Below, piece after piece: positions 1 through 8,600 of a stretch of DNA of 64,000 nucleotides. Each line of letters starts with the position of its first letter. Within the stretch, counting starts at the first letter, position 1. Both the position numbers and the translations under genes were made by a program. The notes beneath the pieces are model-generated. The model searched no databases. It saw only the letters and a program-made list of their open reading frames with translations, and was not told the origin of the DNA. The stretch comes from Flavobacterium sp. Lineage in GTDB: Bacteria; Bacteroidota; Bacteroidia; Flavobacteriales; Flavobacteriaceae. The DNA lies in assembly GCA_027484725.1 (NCBI GenBank), contig JAIXSK010000013.1:20963-84962 (forward strand). Reading direction: 5' to 3'.

Positions 1-126
1 TGAAGTTTTCGGGGCAGTAGTTGTTTTTTTCTGAGAACGCTTTTCCAGAGGTGGTTTGGCCGAACTGAAAGCAGGTTTAGTTGGTCGTTTGCTAGGTCGT
101 TTGTCTGAGCGATTGTTTTGGTTCAT
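1..126 (-). CDS. N-terminus of a basic-tailed protein, probably a pseudouridine synthase (partial)
   Basis: An open frame of 42 codons starts with ATG at 126 and runs off the left edge. The visible peptide begins MNQNNRSDKR and is almost entirely Lys, Arg, Pro, Ser and Thr, so it is a disordered basic tail with no recognisable domain. In Flavobacteriia, rRNA pseudouridine synthases of the RluB/RsuA type carry such tails and commonly sit next to this prenyltransferase/mevalonate kinase cluster. The assignment therefore rests on recalled gene order, not on a domain. A TAnnTTTG element (141-148, minus) lies 14 nt before the ATG and supports this start. It could be another basic-tailed RNA-binding protein. 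Confidence 0.5.
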   Translation of the reverse strand, partial: MNQNNRSDKRPSKRPTKPAFSSAKPPLEKRSQKKTTTAPKTS

Positions 127-140
127 GACGAAATTTTCGG

Positions 141-148
141 CAAAGATA
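141..148 (-). promoter_or_regulatory. Bacteroidota -7 promoter element for the gene starting at 126
   Basis: The minus strand reads TATCTTTG, matching TAnnTTTG, 14 nt before the ATG at 126. A TTC, one base from the -33 TTG, lies 19 nt further upstream. The call is by consensus match only. Confidence 0.5.
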
Positions 149-172
149 GGTTTATTTCGGGCTGAGTGAACA

Positions 173-1129
173 TTAAATGGTTTGCAGTAGTCTTTTTCCG
201 TGAATCAGAACCATCGGATCAATCAGTACAATGCAACAGACACCGGCCACAATCAAAAATTTGAGCAGGTTGTGCAGCAGCAAATAATCTTCGCGGCTTT
301 GGCTTTTCCAGAGTTTTAAACAAAAGAAAATCATCACCATAAAACCGGCGTAGAAATATAAATCCATATAGCCCACATCAAATACATTCACCAAAAAATA
401 AACCGGAGCAAAGGTCAACATCAGTAAGAAAGAAATACAGATTTTAGAAGTTTTTTCACCAAACAGTACCGGAATGGTTTGGTAACCGTTGGCCAAATCA
501 CCTTTGATGTTTTCTAAATCTTTGATCATTTCGCGCACCAGCAACAACAAAAATAAAAACGAGGCATGACTAAAGATAACAGCAAAATCATTGCGGTGGT
601 TTTCAAGCTCATCTAGCGGAAGGCGATAATAGTAAAAAAGCAAAATGCCAAAAAACGGATAAATCGCCAAAAACGATGCGATGAAGTTTGAGAACATCGC
701 GTATTTTTTTCGTTTGTGCGAATAAAGCCAAATCATAAAAATATAACTCGCAAAAAACAAACTTGCGCGCCACGAAACCAAAAATGCCAGTGATACAGAT
801 AAAAAGTTCAAAGAAAAATAAACTTGCAGTTTGGTTTTTTGACTCACCAATCGATCGAGCATAGATTTGTTGGGGCGATTGATCAAATCTTTCTGGCTGT
901 CATAAAAACTATTGATGATGTAACCCGATGCAATGGCCATCGATGAAGCCAAAACCACTACAAATAATCTGTAATCAAGTAAAATGGACAGCGCACTTTT
1001 ACCGGGCGCCAAAATAAAAATAGCCGAAAGATATTGCGCCACTACAATAATAGGAATGTTGTAGCCGCGCACCACCGAAAACAAACTGACAATTTTCATC
1101 AGAAACAATCGCTTTCTTCGGCTGAGCAT
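173..1129 (-). CDS. UbiA-family prenyltransferase (geranylgeranylglycerol-phosphate geranylgeranyltransferase-like)
   Basis: This is a 318-residue polytopic membrane protein of the UbiA superfamily, which transfers polyprenyl chains from a diphosphate donor to an acceptor. Both Asp-rich motifs are present: NxxxDxxxD at residues 73-81 followed by NRP, and DLENIKGD at 204-211 followed by GYQTIPV. These bind the Mg-diphosphate. Eight or nine hydrophobic helices fill the rest. Flavobacterial homologues are usually annotated as the second prenyl transfer of archaeal-type ether lipid synthesis, but the acceptor cannot be read from sequence. It lies 24 nt downstream of mevalonate kinase, on the same strand, which fits use of isoprenoid diphosphates. 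ATG at 1099 (MKIVSLFS) is an alternative start. Confidence 0.8.
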   Translation of the reverse strand: MLSRRKRLFLMKIVSLFSVVRGYNIPIIVVAQYLSAIFILAPGKSALSILLDYRLFVVVLASSMAIASGYIINSFYDSQKDLINRPNKSMLDRLVSQKTKLQVYFSLNFLSVSLAFLVSWRASLFFASYIFMIWLYSHKRKKYAMFSNFIASFLAIYPFFGILLFYYYRLPLDELENHRNDFAVIFSHASFLFLLLLVREMIKDLENIKGDLANGYQTIPVLFGEKTSKICISFLLMLTFAPVYFLVNVFDVGYMDLYFYAGFMVMIFFCLKLWKSQSREDYLLLHNLLKFLIVAGVCCIVLIDPMVLIHGKRLLQTI

Positions 1130-1153
1130 AAAAAGTTGTTTTCCGGAGTTGAT

Positions 1154-2092
1154 TTAGAATTGATAAACTACTTCTAATTTGTAGTCTTTGAGCGAAGCTT
1201 TGGCTTTTTCTAAATCTTCGGTAAAGCCCAAAATATAGCCACCGCCGCCGGAACCACACAATTTTAAATAGTAATCATTGGTGTCAATACCTTTTTGCCA
1301 AATGCCGTGAAATTCTTCGGGAATCATTGGTTTGAAATGGTTGAGCACCACTTTGGATAGTTTTTTGGTGTTCGAGAAAAGCGATTTCATGTCGCCCCCC
1401 AAAAAGTTCTCAACACAGGCATCGGTATATTTGACAAACTGATTTTTGAGCATGCTTCTAAAGCCTTGATCTTTGAGGTTTTCCATAAAGATGTTGACCA
1501 TCGGAGCAGTTTCGCCCACAATGCCTGAGTCCAACAAAAAGACAGCGCCTTTTCCGGTACGGCTTTGTGTCGGAATTCCGGTAGCTTCAATGTTGTCTTT
1601 GGAATTGATTAGAATGGGAATGCTCAAATAGCTGTTGAGCGGGTCAAGGCCAGAGCTTTTTCCGTGGAAAAACGATTCCATTTGACCAAAAATATTTTTG
1701 AGTTGTAAGAGTTTCTCACGGGTAAGATTCTCTAAAACAGTGATTTTATTTTTTGCGTATTTGTCGTAAACAGCAGCGACCAATGCACCGCTACTGCCCA
1801 CACCATAACCTTGTGGAATGCTTGAATCAAAGTACATGCCTTGTGCAATGTCATTCTTCAAAGCCTGAATGTCAAATTGAACCAACTCGGGTTGCTCAGA
1901 TTGCAAAGTTTCTAAATGTGAAGCAAATCGTTGAAGGTTTTGGTTGGAACGGACCGCATCAGCCGAAGTATTTCCGTCAAGTTTGAGCGCTCCGTTGTAA
2001 AAGTTGTAGGGAATAGATAAACCTTTTGAATCTTTGATGATTCCGTATTCTCCGAACAGGAGGATTTTTGAGTAGAAAAGTGGTCCTTTCAT
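1154..2092 (-). CDS. mvk: mevalonate kinase (GHMP family)
   Basis: This enzyme phosphorylates mevalonate with ATP in the mevalonate pathway to isopentenyl diphosphate. The GHMP ATP-binding loop PQGYGVGSSGAL is at residues 93-104 of the 312-residue protein, and the C-terminal glycine-rich motif CGSGGGGYILGF lies near the end. The N-terminus (MKGPLFYSKILLFGEYG) has the usual family beginning, so I use ATG 2092 rather than the in-frame ATG at 2107. It sits between diphosphomevalonate decarboxylase (60-75 nt upstream) and the UbiA gene (24 nt downstream), all on the minus strand and probably one transcript. The main alternative is another GHMP kinase of the same pathway, such as phosphomevalonate kinase. 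Confidence 0.85.
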   Translation of the reverse strand: MKGPLFYSKILLFGEYGIIKDSKGLSIPYNFYNGALKLDGNTSADAVRSNQNLQRFASHLETLQSEQPELVQFDIQALKNDIAQGMYFDSSIPQGYGVGSSGALVAAVYDKYAKNKITVLENLTREKLLQLKNIFGQMESFFHGKSSGLDPLNSYLSIPILINSKDNIEATGIPTQSRTGKGAVFLLDSGIVGETAPMVNIFMENLKDQGFRSMLKNQFVKYTDACVENFLGGDMKSLFSNTKKLSKVVLNHFKPMIPEEFHGIWQKGIDTNDYYLKLCGSGGGGYILGFTEDLEKAKASLKDYKLEVVYQF

Positions 2093-2167
2093 AGGGTTTG
2101 TGTACAACTTAAATGAATGATTCTCTTGGTTAAAAGGCTTAACGCCGCAAGCAAAATATTGTTGTCA

Positions 2168-3286
2168 TCAGGGTTTGATTTGTTGACTGCCATCGCCAAC
2201 AACGTCACAAATATACTGACCATTTTGACAATAGCCAACTAATTCGTTCTGAATAAATTGTAAAACTTCTTCGCGAACGTTTTCGGGATATAAAATATGT
2301 ACGTTGGCGCCCGCATCTAAGGTAAAACCCACCGGAATTTGGGTTTGATTTCTATAATTCCAGATACGATTAATCACCTCTAAAGTATTCGGATGCATCA
2401 AGATAAAATACGGAACCGAAGTCATCATCATGGCATGCAAAGTGAGCGCTTCGCTTTCCATAATTGAGATGAATTTTTCTAAATCGCCGTTCTGTAAAAC
2501 GGTTTTTAAAGCCGAGAGATTTTCATGGGCTTGTTCGAATCTTTTTTGCGCAAACGCGTGTCCGTGCATCAAATCATGTCCGGCTGTACTCGATACTTTT
2601 TTCTCGCCGCGGTCCACGAGCAAAATGGTGTCTTGATAATTTTTAAAATTCGGATGGATCGTCTCTGAAAATGCCACGCCAAACAAATCAGAACTGTCGT
2701 GAATTTCAGCGTGTTTGCCCCAAACCACCGCTTGGCCTTTGATGCTTCGGCAAGCGCTTCCTGAGCCCAATCGCGCCAAAAACGATGCTTTTTTATAAAA
2801 ATAATCGTCGGTCATTTCTGGGTTTAAAGCTCGTTCTAAACTCATAATATTCATCGATAAAGCAGCCATCCCTGAGGCCGAAGAGGCAATGCCCGAGCTG
2901 TGCGGAAAAGTATTTTGGGTGTCAATGATCAGATGAAAATCTCTGAGATAGGGGCAATAGATTTCAATGCGTTCTAAGAATTTTTGAATTTTTGGTTTGA
3001 AATCTTCTTTGGGTTGCCCTTCAAAAAGTAAATCAAAAGCGAAATTTTCGTCTGGAGTTTTTCTTTCAAAAGCCACAGAAGTAATCGTTTTGCAAGCACT
3101 CAAAGTAAAACTCAACGACGGATTGGCCGGAATCTGACTCATGGGCAAACCATCAGCATCTGTATGTTTTTCTAATTTCCCCCAGTATTTAACCAGCGCA
3201 ATATTACTCGGCGCGCTCCAACAAAACTCAGCTGATTTCAAATCAGAATCAAATCTTGGAGCCATAAAATCCTTTTGTGTGTGCAT
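2168..3286 (-). CDS. mvaD: diphosphomevalonate decarboxylase
   Basis: This 372-residue GHMP-fold enzyme catalyses ATP-dependent decarboxylation of mevalonate diphosphate to isopentenyl diphosphate, the last step of the mevalonate pathway. The hallmark SAPSNIALVKYWGK is at residues 24-37 and the ATP-binding loop HSSGIASSASGM at 129-140. GSGSACRSIKG follows, and D/H-rich segments typical of the decarboxylase come later. It is probably the first gene of the isoprenoid operon: a TAnnTTTG element lies 14 nt upstream. It is divergent from tspO, with 91 nt between start codons. An in-frame ATG at 3265 could also initiate translation. Confidence 0.93.
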   Translation of the reverse strand: MHTQKDFMAPRFDSDLKSAEFCWSAPSNIALVKYWGKLEKHTDADGLPMSQIPANPSLSFTLSACKTITSVAFERKTPDENFAFDLLFEGQPKEDFKPKIQKFLERIEIYCPYLRDFHLIIDTQNTFPHSSGIASSASGMAALSMNIMSLERALNPEMTDDYFYKKASFLARLGSGSACRSIKGQAVVWGKHAEIHDSSDLFGVAFSETIHPNFKNYQDTILLVDRGEKKVSSTAGHDLMHGHAFAQKRFEQAHENLSALKTVLQNGDLEKFISIMESEALTLHAMMMTSVPYFILMHPNTLEVINRIWNYRNQTQIPVGFTLDAGANVHILYPENVREEVLQFIQNELVGYCQNGQYICDVVGDGSQQIKP

Positions 3287-3300
3287 CGATTATTTTTTGC

Positions 3301-3308
3301 CAAAGATA
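3301..3308 (-). promoter_or_regulatory. -7 promoter element for mvaD operon
   Basis: The minus strand reads TATCTTTG, a full TAnnTTTG match, ending 14 nt before the mvaD ATG. No clear -33 TTG at the standard distance. Confidence 0.5.
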
Positions 3309-3357
3309 CTTTTTTTCATCACGGTAAAAAATCGCAATAGAGTTGTTTTGAAATCTG

Positions 3358-3365
3358 TACTTTTG
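3358..3365 (+). promoter_or_regulatory. -7 promoter element for tspO
   Basis: TACTTTTG matches TAnnTTTG and ends 12 nt before the tspO ATG. This predicts a leader of only a few nucleotides. No -33 element at 17-23 nt is visible. Confidence 0.45.
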
Positions 3366-3377
3366 AAAAAAAATCCT

Positions 3378-3854
3378 ATGAACCGATATCTTAAAATTGC
3401 TGTTTTTGTAGCCACTTGTCTCACCGTTGGATATTTTTCTGGCATGGCTACACGCAGTTCTGTCACCACTTGGTATCCGCTTTTAGAAAAGCCTTTTTTC
3501 AATCCGCCGGCTTGGGTTTTTGCCCCGGTTTGGAGTTTGCTCTATATGTTTATGGGTGTTGCGGCCGGCAAAGTTTGGCAAAGAGATGAGTTTGAAAAAC
3601 AAGCAGTTCAAAAAGCACTTGTTTTCTTTTGGATTCAACTAGCGCTGAATGCTTTATGGTCGGTACTGTTTTTTTATTGGCAAAACCCTTTTTTAGCCAT
3701 GTTAGAATTGGTGGTGCTTTGGTTGATGATTTATGAAACCTATCTCAAATTTAAAGTCATTGACAAAGTTTCGGGTTATTTGATGTTGCCTTATTTGGCT
3801 TGGGTATCTTTTGCCGGATTGCTCAATGCGTCTATATGGTGGCTTAACAAATAA
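3378..3854 (+). CDS. tspO: TspO/MBR family tryptophan-rich sensory protein
   Basis: This 158-residue, five-helix inner-membrane protein belongs to the TspO/peripheral benzodiazepine receptor family. The family binds porphyrins and cholesterol-like ligands and is linked to tetrapyrrole and stress responses. Family features seen are WYPLLEKPFFNPPAWVFAPVW near the N-terminus, a WIQLALNALWSVLFF helix with the conserved Asn-Ala-x-Trp, and closing Trp residues (ASIWWLNK). Upstream in-frame codons from 3141 would overlap mvaD and the promoter element, so ATG 3378 is chosen. It is a single gene, ending in a shared bidirectional terminator. Ligand and role here are unknown. Confidence 0.93.
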   Translation: MNRYLKIAVFVATCLTVGYFSGMATRSSVTTWYPLLEKPFFNPPAWVFAPVWSLLYMFMGVAAGKVWQRDEFEKQAVQKALVFFWIQLALNALWSVLFFYWQNPFLAMLELVVLWLMIYETYLKFKVIDKVSGYLMLPYLAWVSFAGLLNASIWWLNK

Positions 3855-3857
3855 AAA

Positions 3858-3882
3858 AATCTCATCTTTTTGGGATGAGATT
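3858..3882. terminator. bidirectional intrinsic terminator between tspO and the convergent secreted-protein gene
   Basis: A perfect 9-bp inverted repeat (AATCTCATC / GATGAGATT) with a 7-nt loop lies between two convergent stop codons. An A-run flanks the left arm and T-rich sequence the right, so it can act on both strands. Confidence 0.85.
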
Positions 3883-3891
3883 CTTTAGATT

Positions 3892-6573
3892 TTATTTTAC
3901 AACCAACTTCTTGACTTGTTTGAAATCGTTTTGTGTGGTAATGGATACCATATAAACACCTTGAGATAAATTTGAAATATCGAGTGTTTGTTGTTGGTCT
4001 TTTAAATTGATTTTTCTTAAAACGGTTTTGCCTAACAAATCGGTTAACTCAATTTCTTTAATAAGATCAGTTGTTTTTGAAAGCTCAATCTGTATCAAAT
4101 CATTAGCCGGGTTTGGATAGATACTCCAATTTTCATCTGTAAATTGTTGGTTGGCCAAAGCATTTACAAAAGTAGTTTTGGCTTCTTCAGTCACAATGGG
4201 CGGATTGGTGTCAAAGAAAATACTCGCCACGTTGCTGATGGTGGTATTCACTTGGTATCCCGGACGGGGTTTAATTAAAAAGACCAGCTGACCTTGACTG
4301 AGTTCTTCATTTTGGATTTTTGGTTTGAGTTGGATGTTGTTAAAACTCCATACCAATTGATTGTTGATTCTTTGAAGTGTGTAATTGTGCGTAGCACTCA
4401 CCATTCGGACGCTTTGTTCGTCAAGTAATTCGCTCAAAATATCTACAATTCTGACATTGATGGCATTGGCTGTTCCGGTATTTTGAAAACGAATGGTGTA
4501 CTGTAGGTAATCAGAATTGTCAAAATCTGAAATTAAAATTTGCCCACCGTGCACTTCCATTTTATCATTTGGATCATACGACGCAACAACCGCCTCAGTT
4601 AAAGTTTGCGCATTGTTGTTCAGATTGACATCTGCAGCAGCCGTGGTTAATTGAACGGAGTTTGTGACAAAATCCCAAATATTGATGTTGGGAATCACCG
4701 GTACAGATAAATAAACATCTATGAATTTGGTCTGAAACGGAGCCAAATCAGTAAAATTATAAGTAAATCCGTTTGCCGTGTTGGTTATTGTAGCCTCGCT
4801 CACTGAGCTGATGGTCAGCAACGGATCTTTGGTAAAAGCAACAGTACCTGAAACCAAAGTATTTCCGTCATTTTTGTATGCGATTCGCAGATGATGCGTC
4901 ATCCCCGGCACCGGTGGATTGACCGAGGAAATAGAAATCATCGGATCATAAAAAGCACCATTGACCGGAACTACCGGAAAATAAACCACTTCAACCCCTT
5001 GGTCAACTCCGATGTTTAAATTGTTGACCGTGGTTGTGCATCCGTAATGATTCGTAAATTCAGGATATACTTGATAACTAATGTCATAACTATTGGCCGG
5101 ATTTGAATCAAATAAATCGTATCTTCCTGTTGGGGTGTTGATGTGCGTAACTTCGGCAGCATCGTTTACTTGATAGTCAAAAGTTCCGTACGGAAAATTA
5201 AATTCGTTGGCATCTTTGATTCCGTCTGCGTTCAAATCAACAAAAGCTACCAATTGCAGTTTGTCGGCACAAGCTGTTCTTCCGGAACCCGGCGCGTCAT
5301 AATTGGTTTGAATCAATTTGATGTAGCCTGAGGCACCGTTGAAATTGGTAATCAGAAGTTTGTAATATTGACCCGCTTGCGCATTGGGAATATGCAAGTT
5401 TTCTGTATAGCTAGAACTGTAACTGCAGTCTGTAATATTGCCAAATGGATAGAAAGTATTTGACGATGGAGTAGAGTTATCAAATGGGCAAGTCGGACAA
5501 TCAGCAAACGCAATTTGGTCGCAGCTATCGGCATTGGTAAATGGGCCCCAAGTCACAAAATCAACATCCAAATAATTTCCTGTGGGATTCCCTGCCACAT
5601 CAAAGCTTGTACTTTGTATAATTTGATATTGTAAAGGCCCAGATTCTGTAACCTTCAAAGTAATATATCTCGGATTGGGCATAGATCCTAAACAAGCCAC
5701 TTGCCCTGTTGAAGGTACTCCGACTACATTCTCAAAGATGTATGGGTCGTTTGCATTAGATCCACAAAAAAGCTCACCGTGAGCACAATCAGCCACTGAT
5801 TTAATACACAAATCAAAGGCAACTATTTGAGTTGATGTAACGCTGCTCCATACACGTATGTAATATTCATTCCCAATTGTATAGGAAGAGTAATCCAGAC
5901 CATTGGCGCTATTGGTAGTGCAACCTAAGTAATTTAAATTTCCGCCGTCGCCAGAGTATAAAGCAATGGAAATAATATTCGAATTGAATGAGTTGATGAC
6001 GTGTCTGATTTCAGTAGCCGTAAACTTATACCATATATCATTTCCTAGGGTGTTTACACAGGCCGGAACCGGAACGCTGCTTGATGGAGTTCCGCCGGCT
6101 AAAACGCATGAATTGATATTGTTGCAGAGAATACCGGTATTTACTGCCAAAGCTAAAGCCTGTGTTGGTTCGTCATTGGTAGATTGGTTGTAAAAAACCG
6201 GAATGCTTGCGCCTAAAGTCCAATTGCTTTTGGTATTATCACTACAAACAGAACGAACATAGAAGTAATAAGCATTGCCCGCTACTAAATTGGTTGCGGT
6301 GTATGAATTTGTATTTACTACTTCACCCATAAAATCAACTGCTGGCGCTTCTAATGTGCTTTGTGTAGCAACTTCCCAAGATACATTGGTGGTATTTGCC
6401 CACGTAAGAAGAATATTATTGGTTCCGGAAACAAATGAATAACTAAAACCGGTAGGAGCCGAACAAAGAAGTGTCGTTTTGTTTTTTGTTGGATAAATAT
6501 TGTTGGAACTTGCTTGTATAAAATTTAAAAAAAAGAAGCTCAATAATAAGGTATAGAGTAATCGGTTTTTCAT
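3892..6573 (-). CDS. large secreted protein with fibronectin III-like domain and type IX sorting domain
   Basis: This 893-residue protein begins with a Sec signal peptide (MKNRLLYTLLLSFFFLNF...). A fibronectin type III-like domain follows at about 35-125 (CSAPTGFSYSF ... YYFYVRSVCS). A long Cys-containing central region has a DxNxDGxxD calcium-like loop. DPNDKMEV and a conserved beta-rich domain of the kind seen in many flavobacterial surface proteins come next. The last 75 residues are a type IX secretion sorting domain (NWSIYPNPANDLIQIE ... LSQGVYMVSI ... KKLVVK). It is therefore predicted to cross the outer membrane through the SprA-containing system and be cleaved at the surface. No enzymatic motif is recognised; an adhesin or matrix role is only a guess. 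Confidence 0.8.
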   Translation of the reverse strand: MKNRLLYTLLLSFFFLNFIQASSNNIYPTKNKTTLLCSAPTGFSYSFVSGTNNILLTWANTTNVSWEVATQSTLEAPAVDFMGEVVNTNSYTATNLVAGNAYYFYVRSVCSDNTKSNWTLGASIPVFYNQSTNDEPTQALALAVNTGILCNNINSCVLAGGTPSSSVPVPACVNTLGNDIWYKFTATEIRHVINSFNSNIISIALYSGDGGNLNYLGCTTNSANGLDYSSYTIGNEYYIRVWSSVTSTQIVAFDLCIKSVADCAHGELFCGSNANDPYIFENVVGVPSTGQVACLGSMPNPRYITLKVTESGPLQYQIIQSTSFDVAGNPTGNYLDVDFVTWGPFTNADSCDQIAFADCPTCPFDNSTPSSNTFYPFGNITDCSYSSSYTENLHIPNAQAGQYYKLLITNFNGASGYIKLIQTNYDAPGSGRTACADKLQLVAFVDLNADGIKDANEFNFPYGTFDYQVNDAAEVTHINTPTGRYDLFDSNPANSYDISYQVYPEFTNHYGCTTTVNNLNIGVDQGVEVVYFPVVPVNGAFYDPMISISSVNPPVPGMTHHLRIAYKNDGNTLVSGTVAFTKDPLLTISSVSEATITNTANGFTYNFTDLAPFQTKFIDVYLSVPVIPNINIWDFVTNSVQLTTAAADVNLNNNAQTLTEAVVASYDPNDKMEVHGGQILISDFDNSDYLQYTIRFQNTGTANAINVRIVDILSELLDEQSVRMVSATHNYTLQRINNQLVWSFNNIQLKPKIQNEELSQGQLVFLIKPRPGYQVNTTISNVASIFFDTNPPIVTEEAKTTFVNALANQQFTDENWSIYPNPANDLIQIELSKTTDLIKEIELTDLLGKTVLRKINLKDQQQTLDISNLSQGVYMVSITTQNDFKQVKKLVVK

Positions 6574-6593
6574 AGCGATTGGTTTTAGTCAAC

Positions 6594-6601
6594 CAAATAT
6601 A
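6594..6601 (-). promoter_or_regulatory. -7 promoter element with -33 TTTG for the type IX-secreted protein
   Basis: The minus strand reads TATATTTG 20 nt before the ATG at 6573. A TTTG lies 21 nt upstream of it, so both Bacteroidota promoter elements are present at normal spacing. Confidence 0.65.
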
Positions 6602-6621
6602 TTGATTTTTAAATAAGTAAA

Positions 6622-7860
6622 TCAAATATTTTTAGCAATGATAAACCCGCCGGTCCAGGCATTCTGAAAGTTAAATCCGCCGGTAATTGCATCAATGTTC
6701 AGAATTTCACCAGCAAAGTATAAGTTTTCATGCAGTTTGCTTTGCATGGTTTTAAAGTTGATTTCTCTTAAATCGATTCCACCCGCAGTGACAAATTCTT
6801 CTTTAAAAGTGCTTTTGCCATTTACCTGAAAAACGCCACAGCAAAGCTCTTGCGCGAGTTGTTTGATTTGATTTTTGTTCAGGTCGGCCCATTTTTCATC
6901 CGCCTGAATTCCGGCAGCAAAGGTGAGTTTTTCCCATAAACGATTGGGCATTCTGATTTCAACAGGCCAATCATTGACGAGTGCAAACGGAGATTGCTTA
7001 GCAACTACTTTTTTAGCTATATCTGTTTTAAAATTTTTGAGTACATCTTCGGTGCTTTCTATATCAAGACCATTGAGCCAATTCACTTCAAGCGCAAACT
7101 GATAATTCTTCTCGGCCAAAATACGTGCGCCCCAAGCCGAAAGCCTCAAAATACCCGGGCCGCTCATGCCCCAATGCGTAATCAGTAGCGGGCCGGTAGC
7201 TTCAAGCGACGTTCCTTTGACCTTGATTTGCGCCAAAGCCGAAAGCCCCATCAGTTCTTTGATGCGCGTATCTTTGATGTTAAACGTAAACAAAGACGGA
7301 ACCGGAGCCACAATTGAATGCCCCATTTTTTCGAGCAATTCCCAGATTTTCGGATTGCTTCCGGTGGCCATCACCAGTTGGTCACAGCTGAAGTTTTGGT
7401 TGGGCGTATCTATCTTCCAATGTTTTTCTGATTTAAAAATCGATTGTACACTTTGCCCGGTTAGGATGTCAATTTTATTTTTTTTGGCTGCTTCTAAAAA
7501 GCAATCGATGATGGTTTGCGATGAATCAGACGTTGGAAACATACGGCCGTCTTCTTCTATTTTTAGTGCCACACCGTGTTTTTCAAACCATTCAATGGTA
7601 TCGCCCGAGCAGAATTGATGAAAAGGTCCGCGGAGTTCTTTTTCGCCACGCGGATAAAACCGAATCAACTCATCGGGAACAAAACAAGCATGCGTTACAT
7701 TGCAGCGTCCGCCGCCGGATATGCGCACTTTTTCAAGCACGTTTTTGCCGCGTTCCAGAATAGCTATTTTGAGTTGTGGCTTTTGTTCAGCAATGTTGAT
7801 GGCCGTAAAAAAGCCTGCTGCGCCGCCGCCTACAACAATTATATCGTAATGTGATTTCAT
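6622..7860 (-). CDS. YhiN/HI0933-family FAD-dependent oxidoreductase
   Basis: This 412-residue flavoprotein has an N-terminal Rossmann motif GGGAAG at 11-16, the family signature VRISGGGRCNVTH at 45-57, and a C-terminal TAGGIDL ... LYFAGEILNIDAITGGFNFQNAWTGG that closes the FAD site. These are diagnostic of the HI0933/YhiN (BaiN-like) family, whose physiological substrate is mostly unknown. The upstream phosphodiesterase stop overlaps this start by 4 nt (ATGA), so the two genes are translationally coupled. Soluble and presumably cytoplasmic. Confidence 0.9.
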   Translation of the reverse strand: MKSHYDIIVVGGGAAGFFTAINIAEQKPQLKIAILERGKNVLEKVRISGGGRCNVTHACFVPDELIRFYPRGEKELRGPFHQFCSGDTIEWFEKHGVALKIEEDGRMFPTSDSSQTIIDCFLEAAKKNKIDILTGQSVQSIFKSEKHWKIDTPNQNFSCDQLVMATGSNPKIWELLEKMGHSIVAPVPSLFTFNIKDTRIKELMGLSALAQIKVKGTSLEATGPLLITHWGMSGPGILRLSAWGARILAEKNYQFALEVNWLNGLDIESTEDVLKNFKTDIAKKVVAKQSPFALVNDWPVEIRMPNRLWEKLTFAAGIQADEKWADLNKNQIKQLAQELCCGVFQVNGKSTFKEEFVTAGGIDLREINFKTMQSKLHENLYFAGEILNIDAITGGFNFQNAWTGGFIIAKNI

Positions 7861-8540
7861 ATTCTATCCGGATAATCAGTGATGATGGCATCTACATTCA
7901 AACTTTTCATACGTTCAATATCAACAGGTTCATTGACGGTCCAGGTGTGAATTTGAAAACCGTTTTCACGGATGAGCGAAACATTTTCAACATCCAAAGC
8001 CCGATGGTTCGGATGGATACTCAGCGCCTGAATGCTTTGGGCAAAATCAATGGCCTGGGTTATATTTTTTTCAGTCAAAACACCCAACGGAATATTGGTA
8101 TTCATTGCTCGGACAAGTTTGAGCACATTCCAATCAAAACTCGAAACCAAAATATTTGAATCACTCCTTCCGGATTTTATCTGTTCTGAAATTGACCGAA
8201 CAACCGCCTGAGTAGCTTTTGCATCTTTGATTTCAATGTTGATTAAAATTTCATTCGGACATTCGTTAAAAACTTCAGCCAAAGTGGGAATTTGGTGCGT
8301 TTTGTCGACCGATAATTTTTTCACATCGGTCAAAGTATGATGACAAATGGCTCCGAAACCGTTGGTCATTCTATCTAAAGTTTCATCGTGAAAAACTACC
8401 AGATGTCCATCGGCACTTACATGCACGTCAAGTTCAATGCCTTGAGCGCCCAAATCAATGGCTTTGGCAAATGATGCCAAGGTATTCTCAGGGGCGTGTC
8501 CGGCGGCTCCGCGGTGTCCGATGATGCGTGGTTGATTCAT
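7857..8540 (-). CDS. glycerophosphodiester phosphodiesterase family protein
   Basis: This 227-residue TIM-barrel enzyme is expected to hydrolyse glycerophosphodiesters to an alcohol and glycerol 3-phosphate. Catalytic and metal residues are present: HRG at 9-11, the ENT motif at 18-20, E36 and D38 of IELDV, and His51 of VFHDE. The barrel-closing motif VNEPVDIERM ... DAIITDYPDRI is near the end. There is no signal peptide, so it is cytoplasmic, like UgpQ-type enzymes. It starts 26 nt after the terminator of the glucan operon and overlaps the following flavoprotein gene by 4 nt. Confidence 0.9.
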   Translation of the reverse strand: MNQPRIIGHRGAAGHAPENTLASFAKAIDLGAQGIELDVHVSADGHLVVFHDETLDRMTNGFGAICHHTLTDVKKLSVDKTHQIPTLAEVFNECPNEILINIEIKDAKATQAVVRSISEQIKSGRSDSNILVSSFDWNVLKLVRAMNTNIPLGVLTEKNITQAIDFAQSIQALSIHPNHRALDVENVSLIRENGFQIHTWTVNEPVDIERMKSLNVDAIITDYPDRI

Positions 8541-8566
8541 ACTTTTAACTAAGCGGTAAAACTAAA

Positions 8567-8592
8567 AAACGCCGCTGAATGTTGCGGCGTTT
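8567..8592 (-). terminator. intrinsic terminator closing the alpha-glucan minus-strand operon
   Basis: A perfect 9-bp inverted repeat (AAACGCCGC / GCGGCGTTT) with an 8-nt loop starts 9 nt after the stop codon of the last amylase gene. On the minus strand it is followed by a T-run. Confidence 0.88.
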
Positions 8593-8600
8593 AAGAGGTT

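Noticed and set aside
6994..7854. Several overlapping open frames of 60-150 codons on the plus strand opposite the flavoprotein gene
   Set aside because: They are antisense shadows of a strongly supported conserved gene, with no family motifs or promoter elements.
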